DNA of 64,000 bases from Mobilisporobacter senegalensis (GCF_003752155.1 NZ_RJVG01000001.1:1-64000); one strand, 5' to 3'; positions 54,590 through 64,000 are shown, counted from the first letter of the stretch. Notes: a model not told the origin generated them from the sequence alone. Numbers and translations are program-made.

Positions 54590-55696
54590 CTACTCAAAAT
54601 CTATTATCTCTACTATTGGCTCTCCGGGTAAACTTTTTTTATAATTACCCCCATGCCATCCTTGTAAATGCTCATTTTTTGTTACTGGATAAATAACTTC
54701 ACCCTCGTTAGATAAATGTGGATACTTAGAAGCACTATATGTATGATGTCCTTGAATAGGCTTACCATTATACTTGGGGACGTTACCTTGTAAAATGTCA
54801 TTAAGCTGTTCTTGTGACCAATTTCTTGTTGGATTCTGCCCAGCTAATATACGTTCTCTTTCTTGATTCCAAAATTGTTTTACTATAAGCCCTGCAGATG
54901 TTTCTAATACATCAAGTCCTGTTGCAAGATTATGAACAAATTTACTATCACTGGTTTCCCTCATTTGTTCCGTAAGGGTATCTCTTCCGGCATATCTCAT
55001 TGCCCATGCCGGATTCTCGTTCTGCATCGCATTATATGCTTTAGAATTATTATATATCGAGGTCAGACCATTTGCAACTGTCATAGTTGTGGCTATAACG
55101 GTTGCTATGGCTACAATGGCTCCTACTCCGGAAGCTATGGCAACCACTGCTCCTACTACTTCCAGTGTAACTAATGCTACTGTCACTATATCATCTATGA
55201 TATATTTACCACCTTCATATTTATACCAGTCCTTTATATTCTCGATTCCATCGGTGACTGCCACTTCTATGGTATTCCCGATATCTTTCAGATATCTTCC
55301 TAATGCACTTGAATTACCGATTTCCGTACCTATATAGTTGAACCACTTTGTTACTATATTTTCTTTGATTCCATAGGTATTTTTAAAATCTCCTGACAGA
55401 GATTCAATTGCAACCTTTACATTATTATCGGCTGTGACACAATTATTCTTAAAAGTTTCAATATTAGATGCCAGAGTTTCAAAATCCTCTTGTTTCTGCC
55501 TTAACTGTACTAACTTATCTCTCATTAACTGGTCTGCCACGTCAATATTGCTTGTCCAGCTTCCACTGTATTCTTTTAGTTTTTTACATATCTTTTCTTC
55601 AATTGTTTCTCCATATTCTTCTAACAGTGCTGCAGCTTTTCTTGCATCTTTTGCTGCATCTTCCAGATCATGATAAGACACAACTAATGTACTCAT
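54590..55696 (-). CDS. Polymorphic toxin with C-terminal GHH/HNH-type nuclease
   Basis: 368 residues from the ATG at 55696, 8 bases after GGAGGG; an in-frame TTG just upstream at 55699 is not needed. The N-terminal 100 residues are a helical WXG100/LXG-like secretion module with SGSW near 45-48; a hydrophobic stretch follows (about 170-210). The C-terminal 90 residues carry GHH (316-318), then NEHLQGWHGGN with His343, His348 and Asn351, matching HNH/ENDOVII-type nucleases of the GHH class. It should be exported by type VII secretion and kill neighbours by DNA or RNA cleavage. No type VII genes are in the window. Confidence 0.75.
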   Translation of the reverse strand: MSTLVVSYHDLEDAAKDARKAAALLEEYGETIEEKICKKLKEYSGSWTSNIDVADQLMRDKLVQLRQKQEDFETLASNIETFKNNCVTADNNVKVAIESLSGDFKNTYGIKENIVTKWFNYIGTEIGNSSALGRYLKDIGNTIEVAVTDGIENIKDWYKYEGGKYIIDDIVTVALVTLEVVGAVVAIASGVGAIVAIATVIATTMTVANGLTSIYNNSKAYNAMQNENPAWAMRYAGRDTLTEQMRETSDSKFVHNLATGLDVLETSAGLIVKQFWNQERERILAGQNPTRNWSQEQLNDILQGNVPKYNGKPIQGHHTYSASKYPHLSNEGEVIYPVTKNEHLQGWHGGNYKKSLPGEPIVEIIDFE

Positions 55697-55856
55697 CAAC
55701 TACTCCCTCCTTAATATCTCATGTATATTGAGTCGTAATCTAAATATCAGTTTATATAAATGGATTGATATTAAGATACGGCTAATAATTACTTTACAAT
55801 AACAGTGTGCACCTAATTCGTTTGTTAGTGTCAATAGAAAATTTGAATATTTAAAA

Positions 55857-55896
55857 ACAAAAAACAGTCAGCAATGTACCATCTGCTGACTGTTTT
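55857..55896 (-). terminator. Terminator of the opp operon
   Basis: AAAACAGTCAGCA (55861-55873) and TGCTGACTGTTTT (55884-55896) form a perfect 13-bp stem; the minus-strand product ends in TTTTTTGTTTTT. The rest of 55700-55938 is AT-rich with no gene seen and holds the toxin promoter, not identified. Confidence 0.9.
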
Positions 55897-55938
55897 TTTG
55901 ATTATTACTATATAAGATCATTTTGGAAATGGATATCA

Positions 55939-56874
55939 CTAATCCCCTTCCCTCCATCTTGTAATCTCTTCCTCTGTACCCAGCACATAATGTTCTCCTT
56001 CAACATGGTGCTTTGTTCCAAGGCGGTAATCTATGCCGGAAGTAGTATAATCATAACTGATCGCAATTCTGTCCTTTTCCACCTTAGGATTTGGATGAGG
56101 AATTGCAGAAAGTAAAGATTTTGTATATGGGTGAATGGGGTTATTAAATATTTCTTCTGTTGTGCCTGTCTCAACCAAATGGCCTAAATGGAGTACACCG
56201 ATCCGGTCTGAAATATATTTAACCATGGACAGATCATGGGCAATGAACATAATGGCCGTACCGGTCTGTTTCTGAATCTCTTTCATTAAATTTACTACCT
56301 GTGCCTGAATAGATACATCTAAGGCACTGATGGCTTCATCTGCAATAATTAAATCCGGATTCATAATGAGTGCTCTGGCAATACCAATACGTTGCCTTTG
56401 ACCTCCTGAGAATTGATGCGGATAGCGGTTTGCATGTTCTTTGGAGAGGCCAACCATATTAAGGATCTTATATACTTTCTCTTCCCGTTCTTTCTGGGAG
56501 GAATATAAATGATGAATATCAAGTCCCTGGGCTATAATATCCAATACTTTTTTACGTGGATTTAAGCAGGCCATTGGATCCTGAAAAATCATCTGCATTT
56601 TAACACGAAGATGTTTGGTCTGCTCTGATGTTAATCTTCCAGAGATTTTAACACCATTAAAATCTACTTCCCCTGCAGTTGGCTGATACAATCGGATAAT
56701 GGAACGGCCGATGGTAGATTTACCACTTCCGGATTCTCCCACCAGACCATAAGTCTCTCCCGGGAAAACCTCGAAAGATACTCCATCCACAGCCTTTACC
56801 ATAAATCTTTTATTGATCTTAAAGTATTGTTTTAAATCTTTTACTACTAAAAGAGGTTTCTTTCCTTCTTCCAT
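55939..56874 (-). CDS. oppF: Oligopeptide ABC transporter ATPase OppF
   Basis: 311 residues. Walker A GESGSGKST near 45-53, signature FSGGQRQRIGIARA, Walker B LIIADEAISALD (Glu in place of the usual Pro after DE is normal for this type, as DEAISALD), H-loop IAHDLSMVKYISD. A C-terminal oligopeptide/dipeptide motif follows (HPYTKSLLSAIPHPNP). Partner of OppD; cytosolic. It is the last gene of oppABCDF and ends 43 bases before the terminator. The start is one base after the OppD stop. Confidence 0.93.
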   Translation of the reverse strand: MEEGKKPLLVVKDLKQYFKINKRFMVKAVDGVSFEVFPGETYGLVGESGSGKSTIGRSIIRLYQPTAGEVDFNGVKISGRLTSEQTKHLRVKMQMIFQDPMACLNPRKKVLDIIAQGLDIHHLYSSQKEREEKVYKILNMVGLSKEHANRYPHQFSGGQRQRIGIARALIMNPDLIIADEAISALDVSIQAQVVNLMKEIQKQTGTAIMFIAHDLSMVKYISDRIGVLHLGHLVETGTTEEIFNNPIHPYTKSLLSAIPHPNPKVEKDRIAISYDYTTSGIDYRLGTKHHVEGEHYVLGTEEEITRWREGD

Positions 56875-57942
56875 CTACTCTACCTCCCCCAACATTCTAT
56901 ATATTCTATTCTTTAACTCCATTGGCATCTGAATATCTGGAGCATTCTCATGCAATAACCAGGTAGCGGCATAATGGGTATCTGTCACCTTAAATAAGGG
57001 AGGTTCCACCCGGTGATCAATATTTAAAGCATACTGGTTACGTTCTGCAAAAGCATCTCCTTCTATTTTATTCAACAGATTGGGAGGACTGCCTGGAATC
57101 GTATATAAAAGTTCATCATTGGTATCAAGATCCGGCATTGCAGAAAGAAGCCCCCAGGTATAAGGGTGCTTTGGATCATAGAAAATTTCATTGATAAGGC
57201 CTTTTTCTACGATCTTTCCGGCATACATGACCCCAACATAATCTGCAACTTTAGCAACCACTCCTAGATCATGAGTAATGTAGATAACTGAAATGTTTGT
57301 TTTTTCTTGAATTTCTTTGATCAGTTCCAATATCTTTGCCTGAATTGTAACATCCAGTGCGGTAGTCGGTTCGTCACAGATTAATATTTCCGGATCACAG
57401 GCCAGCGCTATGGCAATGACCACACGCTGCCTCATACCGCCCGACAGCTGATGGGGATAATTCTTCATACGTTTTTGGGGCTCTGTAATTCCTACCAATT
57501 CCAATAATTTAATTGCTTTTTCATGAGCCTCCTGCTTAGGCGTTTTAAAATGATACCTCATTCCTTCCATGATCTGATTTCCAATTGTCATGGTAGGATT
57601 CAAGGATGTCATCGGATCCTGAAATACCATAGCAATACGCTTCCCTTTAATCCGATGGCACATTTCTTTCTTGGACAGTTTTAACAGATCCTCATGTACC
57701 TCTTCCTCTCCCCTGTGGTACATGAAATCAATCGTTCCACTATTTATTCTTCCATTCCCACTAAGAATACCCATAATTGCTTTCACGGTAACTGACTTGC
57801 CAGAACCGGATTCCCCTACAATAGCTATGGTTTCTCCCTTATATAAGTCTAAATTCACACCACGGATGGCATTCACTTCTCCCGCAGAAGTCTGAAAAGA
57901 TATGGATAAATCTTTGATTGATAATACTTTTTCTTTTTCCAT
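56875..57942 (-). CDS. oppD: Oligopeptide ABC transporter ATPase OppD
   Basis: 355 residues from the ATG at 57942, which follows AGGTGG; a GTG at 57951 is the alternative. Walker A GESGSGKSV, signature LSGGMRQRVVIAIALA, Walker B ILICDEPTTALDV, H-loop VIYITHDLGVV, and a C-terminal oligopeptide-type extension with HPYTWGLLSAMPDLD. Together with OppF it powers peptide import. It is close to oppC (stop at 57952). Confidence 0.93.
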   Translation of the reverse strand: MEKEKVLSIKDLSISFQTSAGEVNAIRGVNLDLYKGETIAIVGESGSGKSVTVKAIMGILSGNGRINSGTIDFMYHRGEEEVHEDLLKLSKKEMCHRIKGKRIAMVFQDPMTSLNPTMTIGNQIMEGMRYHFKTPKQEAHEKAIKLLELVGITEPQKRMKNYPHQLSGGMRQRVVIAIALACDPEILICDEPTTALDVTIQAKILELIKEIQEKTNISVIYITHDLGVVAKVADYVGVMYAGKIVEKGLINEIFYDPKHPYTWGLLSAMPDLDTNDELLYTIPGSPPNLLNKIEGDAFAERNQYALNIDHRVEPPLFKVTDTHYAATWLLHENAPDIQMPMELKNRIYRMLGEVE

Positions 57943-57951
57943 ATTTACCAC

Positions 57952-59019
57952 CTACATTTCTTTCATCTTAGGGTCAAATGCATCACGAAGGCCATCTGCT
58001 AACATGTTAAAAGCCAGCATTACAATGGCTAATACAATAACCGGGAAGATAATCATATAAGGATGTGTGGTAAATGATTTAAATGCTTCGCTGATCAAAG
58101 AGCCAAGAGAGGCAAGAGGAGCCGGTACACCGAGCCCGATAAATGCTAAAAAAGCCTCTGTAAAAATTGCATTTGGAATTGAGAACATGGACATAATAAT
58201 TAACTGACCAAAGATATTAGGAAGTATTTCTTTAAATATGACATAGAAATCTTTTGCACCTAATGTCTTGGAAGCCAGAATAAATTCCTGTTCTTTTAGT
58301 TTGAGTACCTGTGCACGGGCCACCCGGCTCATACCGATCCATCCTGTTGTAGCCAGGGCCAGTGTGATAGTGGTCAATCCCGGTTTTAATACTAAGATTA
58401 GTAAAGTAACGATAACCAAAGTAGGAATGCCATTTAATATCTCTGCAAAACGCTGCATAATATTATCCACCATACCTCCAAAATACCCGCTGATCAATCC
58501 ATAACTCATACCAAAACACATATCTACAATAACAGCGACCAATGCAATATACAGAGAAATTCTTGTTCCTGTCCAGGTACGGGTAAAAATATCACGACCA
58601 AGCACGTCCGTGCCAAACCAATAATAGATATTCTCCAGACCTGTAGTTTTACTGGAATCTACATATTTGTTAACCTTTACTTTACCTGTAGAAGTATTCA
58701 TATTTTCGGAACCGTTAAATATGCCGAATTTTTCTAATCCCGGTACTCTGGGAGCTAAATTCTGATGGGTAATAATCTGAGCATCATAGGTATGACCACT
58801 TAAATCCGGTCCTATCATAGCCATAATCCCAATCATTATAATAGCAATCAAACCTACAATTGCACCTTTATTTTTCAAAAATGTGGATAATACATCTTTC
58901 CAATAAGATTTTGCTGCATACACTTTGTCAATGTTTATATTATGATTCTCTGCCGGTTCAAAATCTTTCGGTTGGAATTCAAATACAGTATTCTCTGCCT
59001 CCTGAATTAAATTATTCAT
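57952..59019 (-). CDS. oppC: Oligopeptide ABC transporter permease OppC
   Basis: 355 residues from the ATG at 59019; the in-frame ATG at 59025 overlaps the GGGGG site. It has an N-terminal cytosolic stretch and about six helices, with a large loop after the first and the EAA-like loop near 245-260. The N-terminal OppC domain (KDVLSTFLKNKGAIVGLIAIIMIGIMA) marks it as OppC rather than DppC-like protein. The start overlaps oppB's stop by 8 bases. Confidence 0.92.
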   Translation of the reverse strand: MNNLIQEAENTVFEFQPKDFEPAENHNINIDKVYAAKSYWKDVLSTFLKNKGAIVGLIAIIMIGIMAMIGPDLSGHTYDAQIITHQNLAPRVPGLEKFGIFNGSENMNTSTGKVKVNKYVDSSKTTGLENIYYWFGTDVLGRDIFTRTWTGTRISLYIALVAVIVDMCFGMSYGLISGYFGGMVDNIMQRFAEILNGIPTLVIVTLLILVLKPGLTTITLALATTGWIGMSRVARAQVLKLKEQEFILASKTLGAKDFYVIFKEILPNIFGQLIIMSMFSIPNAIFTEAFLAFIGLGVPAPLASLGSLISEAFKSFTTHPYMIIFPVIVLAIVMLAFNMLADGLRDAFDPKMKEM

Positions 59020-59953
59020 TCCCATCCCCCTTTGCTAATCGAATTCTTGGATCGATCACACCATATAAAATGTCAACTACCAGCATAATGCCAATATACA
59101 GGGCACTATAGATAAATGCCAGTGTAATGATAACATTATAATCATTAGCCTGAATTGCATTTACCAGGAGACTTCCGATACCCGGAATGGAGAAAATTTT
59201 CTCGATTACTAAGGAACCTGTCATTAGACCAACAACTAATGGAGCTAATACGGTAATAATAGGAATCAAGGCATTTCTTAACCCATGAACAAGAATTATC
59301 CGACCGCCGGAAAGACCTTTGCTTTCTGCAAGCAGCATATAATCAGAGCCTAATACTTCTAACATTTCTGTTCTTGTAAAGCGTGCTACTGTTGCAACTG
59401 TAAACATGCAAAGAGATATAGTCGGAAGAACAGAAGATTTGACAACTGCTTCCGGCTGATAGAGAAGTGGAAACCATTTCAACTGAAAACCTAAAGTGTA
59501 AGACAGGGCTAATGCAAATACATAAGATGGCAGACTCACACCAAGTACAGATATTACTGTGGTGATCGTATCATATATGGTATTATGCTTTAATGCGGCG
59601 ATCAGGCCCAGAATCAATCCAATGAAAGTCCCAAGCAAAACTGCCTGGCCTCCAATACGGATTGAGATTGGAAGCCTTGTCTCAAGTAAAGTGGTAATTG
59701 CAGTGTTCTTGGAGATTGTATACGATACTCCAAAATCTCCTGTTAACATATTCTTTATATAATTAAAAAATCGGATTACAACCGGCTTATCAAGCCCATA
59801 TTTGGCATTTAAAATAGCAACCTGAGCTTCATTTAACTTTTCATCGTTAAATGGAGAGCCTGGCATAAATTCCAGCATTAAAAATAGTATTAAAAGAATA
59901 GCCATTAAAGTGATAAAAGAAATTCCTATTCTTTTTAAGATATATTTCCTCAA
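59012..59953 (-). CDS. oppB: Oligopeptide ABC transporter permease OppB
   Basis: 313 residues with six predicted helices. The typical first-helix stretch MRKYILKRIGISFITLMAI and the EFMPGSPF loop identify OppB. The start is TTG at 59953, with AAGGA 9 bases upstream; no ATG in frame. A stem-loop at 59980-60015 separates it from oppA, which often gives more binding protein than permease. Confidence 0.92.
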   Translation of the reverse strand: MRKYILKRIGISFITLMAILLILFLMLEFMPGSPFNDEKLNEAQVAILNAKYGLDKPVVIRFFNYIKNMLTGDFGVSYTISKNTAITTLLETRLPISIRIGGQAVLLGTFIGLILGLIAALKHNTIYDTITTVISVLGVSLPSYVFALALSYTLGFQLKWFPLLYQPEAVVKSSVLPTISLCMFTVATVARFTRTEMLEVLGSDYMLLAESKGLSGGRIILVHGLRNALIPIITVLAPLVVGLMTGSLVIEKIFSIPGIGSLLVNAIQANDYNVIITLAFIYSALYIGIMLVVDILYGVIDPRIRLAKGDGNE

Positions 59954-59979
59954 TTAATTCATTCCTTTCAGATAAAGCC

Positions 59980-60015
59980 AAGAAGTCCTAAGCTGAAATA
60001 CACTTGGGACTTCTT
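59980..60015 (-). other. Stem-loop between oppA and oppB
   Basis: AAGAAGTCC..AAG pairs with CTT..GGACTTCTT around a 10-base loop. The minus-strand side lacks a T run, so it is probably an mRNA processing or stability hairpin that favours oppA transcript. Confidence 0.6.
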
Positions 60016-60055
60016 TTTTAATATAGTAGTTGCTTTTGTTCTATCAGATGAGTCG

Positions 60056-61744
60056 TTAATTTTTTGTTGCGTTCTTAAAATATCTGTTAATAGCAACCGA
60101 GTGAAATTCAACACCTTGTACACTGGTTCTTTGCATGATAGCATTTCCTTTTTGGTAAACAGGAAGTATAACTGCATCATCCATAACTATCTTTTCTGCA
60201 TCGATCAATGCCTGCCATCTTTTTTCCACATCAAGGGCTAAGTCGCCTTTCTTACAAGACTCTATAATAGCATCATAATCTTTATTAGACCAGAAACCGT
60301 AATTGTTAGGGCTGTCGGTTGTCCACATATCCAAATATGTCATTGGATCTGCATAGTCTGGACCCCAACGGGTTAATCCAAGTTCAAAATCACCCTCCTG
60401 CATTCTTTCAACACGATTTTTCTTAGGCATCTGTTCAATATTAATCGTAATGCCAGGTAATGTTGTCTGAATTTCCGCCTGTAAGAATTGGGCTACATTA
60501 ATTGCTGATTCTGTATCTTCTACTATCATAGTATAAGTTAATTTATCCACACCAAGTTCTGCTTTAGCAGTTTCCCAGTATTCTAGAGCTTTTGCCTTGT
60601 CTGCCGTAAAATAATTACTGCCTGCTGCTTCACGATATTCTTTTCCGTCAGGACCTATTGCTAATAATGCCGGAACTGCAAAATATGCCGGAATAGAACC
60701 ATCCTTTAAAATATTGGCAGTAACAGCTTCTTTATCAAATGCCAATGCAAGGGCCTTTCTTAAGTTTGCATTCTCTAAACCGGCAATCTTTTGATTCGGA
60801 GAAACATACCATAAATAACCTGCCATAATATTCTTAAATTCCGGATCAGCCTGGAACTGTTCCACTTGTTCACCGGAAAGAGTTACCAGATCAAGATCAC
60901 CATTTTGATAAGCTAACATAGCCTGCTGGGAGTCCTTAATTACCTGATATTTAATACCTGATAATTTAACATTTGCAGCATCCCAATATGTTTCATTTTT
61001 AGCAAGAGTGATCGTAGTTGTTGCCGGTTCATAGCTTGTAATTACAAAAGCACCATTGGAAAGAAGTGTTTCTGGTGTAGTTGCATATTGATCTCCCGCT
61101 GTTTTATAGAATTCCTCATTTACTGGGTAGAACGTTGGGAATGCCATTAAAGATTCAAAGAATGGAACCGGAGTATCCAATTCTACTTTCAAGGTCTTTT
61201 CATCTACTGCTGTTACCCCTAATTCTTCAAGTGGTTTCTCTCCTGCTGCAATTGCATCTGCATTCTTGATGCCTGCAATCCCAATGATAAATGCGTATTC
61301 GCTTGCTACCGCCGGGTCAACCGCTCTCCTCCATGCAAATACAAAGTCATTGGCAGTGACTGGCGTCCCATTGGACCACTTTGCATCTTTTAAAGTAAAT
61401 GTGTAATTTAGACCATCTTCACTCTTTTCTACCGTATCAACCATGGCTTCTACAGGATTGCCATCTGCATCTAATGCATATAACCCATCGGTAATAGCTG
61501 CAATAACTTCAAAAGAAGTACCATCTGTTGCAATCTGTGGATCCATGGATGCCACTTCCACGTCAATATGTACATTTAAATTACCATCTGTGGTGGTTCC
61601 CTCCACAGCCGTTTCTTCTGCAGTCGTTTCTGGAACTACCTCCGCCTCATCTTTCCCACTTTTTGATCCTCCACAAGCAGTCAAAGCACCAATCATAGAA
61701 ATTATCAAGCCAAAGGTTAAAAGCTTTTTCATTGTCTTTCTCAA
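60056..61744 (-). CDS. oppA: Oligopeptide-binding lipoprotein OppA
   Basis: 562 residues. TTG start at 61744, 7 bases after AGGAGGG; the next ATG (61732) is 19 bases from it, so TTG is preferred. Lipobox LTAC (Cys near 24), then a family 5 solute-binding protein with EDGLNYTFTLKDAKWSNGTPVTANDFVFAWRRA and the C-terminal peptide-binding lobes (RWGPDYADPMTYLDMWT). It binds peptides outside the cell and delivers to OppBC. It is first in oppABCDF. Confidence 0.93.
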   Translation of the reverse strand: MRKTMKKLLTFGLIISMIGALTACGGSKSGKDEAEVVPETTAEETAVEGTTTDGNLNVHIDVEVASMDPQIATDGTSFEVIAAITDGLYALDADGNPVEAMVDTVEKSEDGLNYTFTLKDAKWSNGTPVTANDFVFAWRRAVDPAVASEYAFIIGIAGIKNADAIAAGEKPLEELGVTAVDEKTLKVELDTPVPFFESLMAFPTFYPVNEEFYKTAGDQYATTPETLLSNGAFVITSYEPATTTITLAKNETYWDAANVKLSGIKYQVIKDSQQAMLAYQNGDLDLVTLSGEQVEQFQADPEFKNIMAGYLWYVSPNQKIAGLENANLRKALALAFDKEAVTANILKDGSIPAYFAVPALLAIGPDGKEYREAAGSNYFTADKAKALEYWETAKAELGVDKLTYTMIVEDTESAINVAQFLQAEIQTTLPGITINIEQMPKKNRVERMQEGDFELGLTRWGPDYADPMTYLDMWTTDSPNNYGFWSNKDYDAIIESCKKGDLALDVEKRWQALIDAEKIVMDDAVILPVYQKGNAIMQRTSVQGVEFHSVAINRYFKNATKN

Positions 61745-61780
61745 ATGATTTCCCTCCTAATTATTTAAAGTCGTTTGCAC

Positions 61781-61826
61781 AAAAAAATGGAGCAGGCTAA
61801 AGCTATAGGCTTTTAGCCGACTCCAT
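61781..61826 (-). terminator. Hairpin with T run in the oppA leader (terminator/attenuator)
   Basis: GATGGAG..CGGCTAAAAGC pairs with GCTTTAGCC..CTCCAT on the minus strand, then TTTTTTT. It lies between the promoter at 61847-61875 and oppA, so it could be an attenuator. It may instead end the chemoreceptor transcript about 200 bases upstream. Confidence 0.7.
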
Positions 61827-61846
61827 CGTCTTGTTTTATGATGGAT

Positions 61847-61875
61847 ATCTTACTCTAATTTTATTATTCTGTCAA
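61847..61875 (-). promoter_or_regulatory. Promoter of the opp operon
   Basis: Minus-strand TTGACA (61875-61870) and TAAGAT (61852-61847), spacer 17. Transcription would start near 61840, just before the hairpin. The surrounding 61745-62021 gap otherwise looks empty. Confidence 0.65.
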
Positions 61876-62021
61876 AGAATTATTACAGGTTGTCAATAGA
61901 ATGTTATATTAGAAAAATTATCAACAGAATAGGTTAATTTTTTAAAGAAAAATAGGTTAATTGCAGAATTAACGTAAGCCTCCTATTTACTTCCATTTGG
62001 TTTCATTCCACATCTGATTAA

Positions 62022-64000
62022 TTAATCAATTTTAAATATTAAAACGGAATCTTCCAAATTCTTAGCATCTGCTCTTAATCTTTCAGCTGCATGGTTTAAA
62101 TCTTTCACTGCCTCTAACTGACTATCCACTGTAATTCCTAATTGTCCTGAGGCAGCGGCAGTTTCCTCTGAAGTTGCAGAAATACTTTCAATTGCTCCTA
62201 ATGTGTCATTCTTTGAATCTTCTATTTTTACAAGCCCTGCGGATATTTTCTCAATACTCTTGGTTAAGCTCTCTACCTGACCGTTGATTTCGTTAAATAC
62301 ATTTATGGTATTTAGAAGTGCTTCTTCCTGAGATATTACAATATCTTCAGCTCTTTTCGCTGTTGTTGCCGTTTTCTTGGTTTGAGACTGGATATTTTGA
62401 ATAATTTCTCCAATCTGATTTGCAGATGAAGCAGATTGTTCTGCCAGTTTCCGAATTTCATCTGCAACTACAGAGAATCCTCTTCCTGCTTCCCCTGCTC
62501 TTGCTGCTTCAATGGATGCATTTAAAGACAGTAGATTTGTTTGTTCTGCGATACTATTAATCGTTTCAACAATACTGCTTACAGATTTTGAATCGACTTC
62601 AAGGCGCTCAATATCTTCAATGACAATCTTTGTAACATTGGCTGTATCCTTTGATTTTAAATTTAATTCATCTACAATAACGATTCCAGATTCCACTACA
62701 TTTTTTGTATTCTGTGCTATATGATCCATTGCATTTGTATTTTTATTTAGTTCTTCGATTTGATCTGCCAGTCCTTCCATCTGTATCAGACATTTTTCTG
62801 AGTCAGCAGCTTGTTGATTTAATCCTTGATCAATATCACTTACTGCAGATGAAATCTGTTTTGTCGCATTTAAGAAAAGCCCGGAATTATTGGATACGTC
62901 ATAAGCGGAGGCTGACACTGTAGCGCTGACCCCTGCCATTTTAATAATTAACGTTTTCATGCTGACCATCATATTGGCAATGCTATTACTTAAAGCTAGA
63001 AATTCATCTTTTCTTCTTAATTTTACACTTACGGTCAGATCGCCTTCCGAAGCTTTTTCCAATACTCCATTCGTTTTATGAATTGCATTGCTGATTCCCG
63101 AAGACATAATGCTTCCTGTTATAATTGCAATCATGCTGGCAATAAGGACAATAATGACAGTTGCTGTCTTAACATCCTGTGCCTGTCTTGTTATCATATC
63201 TTTCGGTATCAATGAACATACAATGGCATTTCCATCCATTATTTTAGAATATATATATAAATAAGTATCCCCGTTATAATCTACATAGCTGCTTCCATTT
63301 TGCTTGTCACTTTTCAGGGAAGTTTGAAAGAATTCTCTGGATGCAAACTTAAAGCCTTTATCATACCCACCTTCTAATATTTCTCTATTGTCACTGGTTA
63401 TGAAGCCAGAAATACAATCCTCTCCTAAATTAACATCTTTTAAAGCTTTTTTTACAAAATCCATTTTTACATCCAGCACAATATATCCAATTGGTTTATT
63501 TGAGGTGCTATAAAGCTTATTAAAAAAGGAAAGTCCATAATCCTCATTTTTTATATTTACCAATTCATCCAGAAAAGTATGGTATCCACCCCAGTAAGAT
63601 TCATTTTCTGAATCAGCAATTATCTTTCCTTCTTTCGAATTCAAAAAATCGTTATATGTAGTTTTTGGCAAAGAACCATAGGAAGATATTCCATCTCCAT
63701 ATTCACTAAAAACATATACACTTTTAATAATCTGATCTCCTATCGTAGTTGAACTGGCTAACGACTGTGCCTCTTTAAAACCTGAAATTTCTTTCAGCGG
63801 ATCTCCTTTATAATATCCTGAATAATATTTCTTTAATTCTTCATTGGCATTGATTTGAGTGGATTTGGATATTACTGATTGAAATGCAAGGCTATAATAC
63901 TGACTTAACATATTAAGGCTGTTTTGACTGGCAGTTTCATAGCTGCTGATGATACCCCTGGAAGCTTTCGTATAGGATACTATCCCAAGCAATAGAATAC
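62022..64000 (-). CDS. Methyl-accepting chemotaxis protein, N-terminus cut by window edge
   Basis: At least 659 codons; the frame stays open to the right edge (ILLLGIVSY), so the first cytosolic residues and most of the first helix are missing. An extracellular dCache-like sensing domain (about 20-275), second helix near 280-300, HAMP (about 300-355), and the methyl-accepting signalling domain follow. The hairpin tip [38 protein letters not shown] is the MCP signature that contacts CheA and CheW. It should guide movement toward a ligand. Ligand unknown. Confidence 0.93.
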   Translation of the reverse strand, partial: ILLLGIVSYTKASRGIISSYETASQNSLNMLSQYYSLAFQSVISKSTQINANEELKKYYSGYYKGDPLKEISGFKEAQSLASSTTIGDQIIKSVYVFSEYGDGISSYGSLPKTTYNDFLNSKEGKIIADSENESYWGGYHTFLDELVNIKNEDYGLSFFNKLYSTSNKPIGYIVLDVKMDFVKKALKDVNLGEDCISGFITSDNREILEGGYDKGFKFASREFFQTSLKSDKQNGSSYVDYNGDTYLYIYSKIMDGNAIVCSLIPKDMITRQAQDVKTATVIIVLIASMIAIITGSIMSSGISNAIHKTNGVLEKASEGDLTVSVKLRRKDEFLALSNSIANMMVSMKTLIIKMAGVSATVSASAYDVSNNSGLFLNATKQISSAVSDIDQGLNQQAADSEKCLIQMEGLADQIEELNKNTNAMDHIAQNTKNVVESGIVIVDELNLKSKDTANVTKIVIEDIERLEVDSKSVSSIVETINSIAEQTNLLSLNASIEAARAGEAGRGFSVVADEIRKLAEQSASSANQIGEIIQNIQSQTKKTATTAKRAEDIVISQEEALLNTINVFNEINGQVESLTKSIEKISAGLVKIEDSKNDTLGAIESISATSEETAAASGQLGITVDSQLEAVKDLNHAAERLRADAKNLEDSVLIFKID

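Noticed and set aside
59968-60180. 70-codon frame at the end of oppA
   Set aside because: Overlaps the oppA end and the stem-loop; no ribosome site.
61810-61826. Seven-codon leader peptide in the opp hairpin
   Set aside because: No ribosome site and the frame may be chance; mentioned only as part of the attenuator finding.
1-64000. CRISPR array, tRNA, rRNA or IS element
   Set aside because: No regular short repeats with spacers, no cloverleaf, no rRNA motif, and no transposase-like protein were seen.

Overview
The window looks like part of a chromosome from a low-GC Gram-positive anaerobe, most likely a Lachnospiraceae (Clostridium cluster XIVa) relative. The reasons are AT-rich intergenic DNA, strong AGGAGG-type ribosome binding sites, TTGACA/TATAAT promoters, U-tailed intrinsic terminators, an S-layer-homology protein, clostridial ferritin, a YesM/YesN-type two-component pair, and many carbohydrate ABC transporters. 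The family assignment is an inference from gene content. No rRNA, tRNA, CRISPR array or transposase was seen.

Layout. (1) 0.2-9.4 kb: a lipid-kinase gene, then a minus-strand run dinG-like helicase, Gph-like phosphatase, sbcD, sbcC, HAD hydrolase, which is a tightly packed DNA-repair operon. (2) 9.4-15 kb: an Arg/Asn/Gly-repeat protein, a DUF1292 protein, a DUF4358-like lipoprotein, a UvrD/PcrA-like helicase and gltX. (3) 15-20 kb: an ABC exporter operon of the MacB/FtsX type with a large exported Ig-like protein and a small membrane protein. (4) 20.3-21.7 kb: an unrecognised protein plus a double-HTH regulator. (5) 21.8-28 kb: a CapD/EpsC-type sugar dehydratase, ferritin, a secreted subtilase, a WYL regulator and an effector-binding protein. 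(6) 28.1-35.2 kb: a second exporter (MacB permease, ATPase, an unusually long MacA-type adaptor, an SLH protein) and a CPA2 cation/proton antiporter. (7) 35.5-42 kb: a LacI-controlled sugar operon (permease, binding protein, permease, GH4, PfkB kinase). (8) 42.1-51.5 kb: a xyloside operon (binding protein, two permeases, GH3, sensor kinase, response regulator, xylA). (9) 51.5-53.7 kb: CsbD-like protein, an intergenic repeat, a Gfo/Idh/MocA oxidoreductase and a VanZ-like protein. (10) 53.7-55.7 kb: a polymorphic toxin with a GHH-type nuclease end and three small downstream genes that are probable immunity genes. (11) 55.9-61.8 kb: oppABCDF. (12) 62-64 kb: a chemoreceptor cut by the right edge.

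How the parts work together. The two sugar operons lie head to tail and are separated by a long hairpin terminator. One should import xylo-oligosaccharides, cut them with GH3 and isomerise xylose. The other pairs a GH4 glycosidase with a PfkB kinase and an ABC importer. The two MacB-type exporters are each cotranscribed with a cell-surface protein, which suggests envelope maintenance or peptide export.

The best candidates for something new are the toxin/immunity cluster (with an immunity protein that reads like the L7/L12 C-terminal fold), the 20.3 kb pair of unknown plus double-HTH protein, the two-copy 74-bp intergenic repeat, the tandemly duplicated MacA-like adaptor, the GH4/PfkB/ABC combination, and a probable attenuator in the opp leader.
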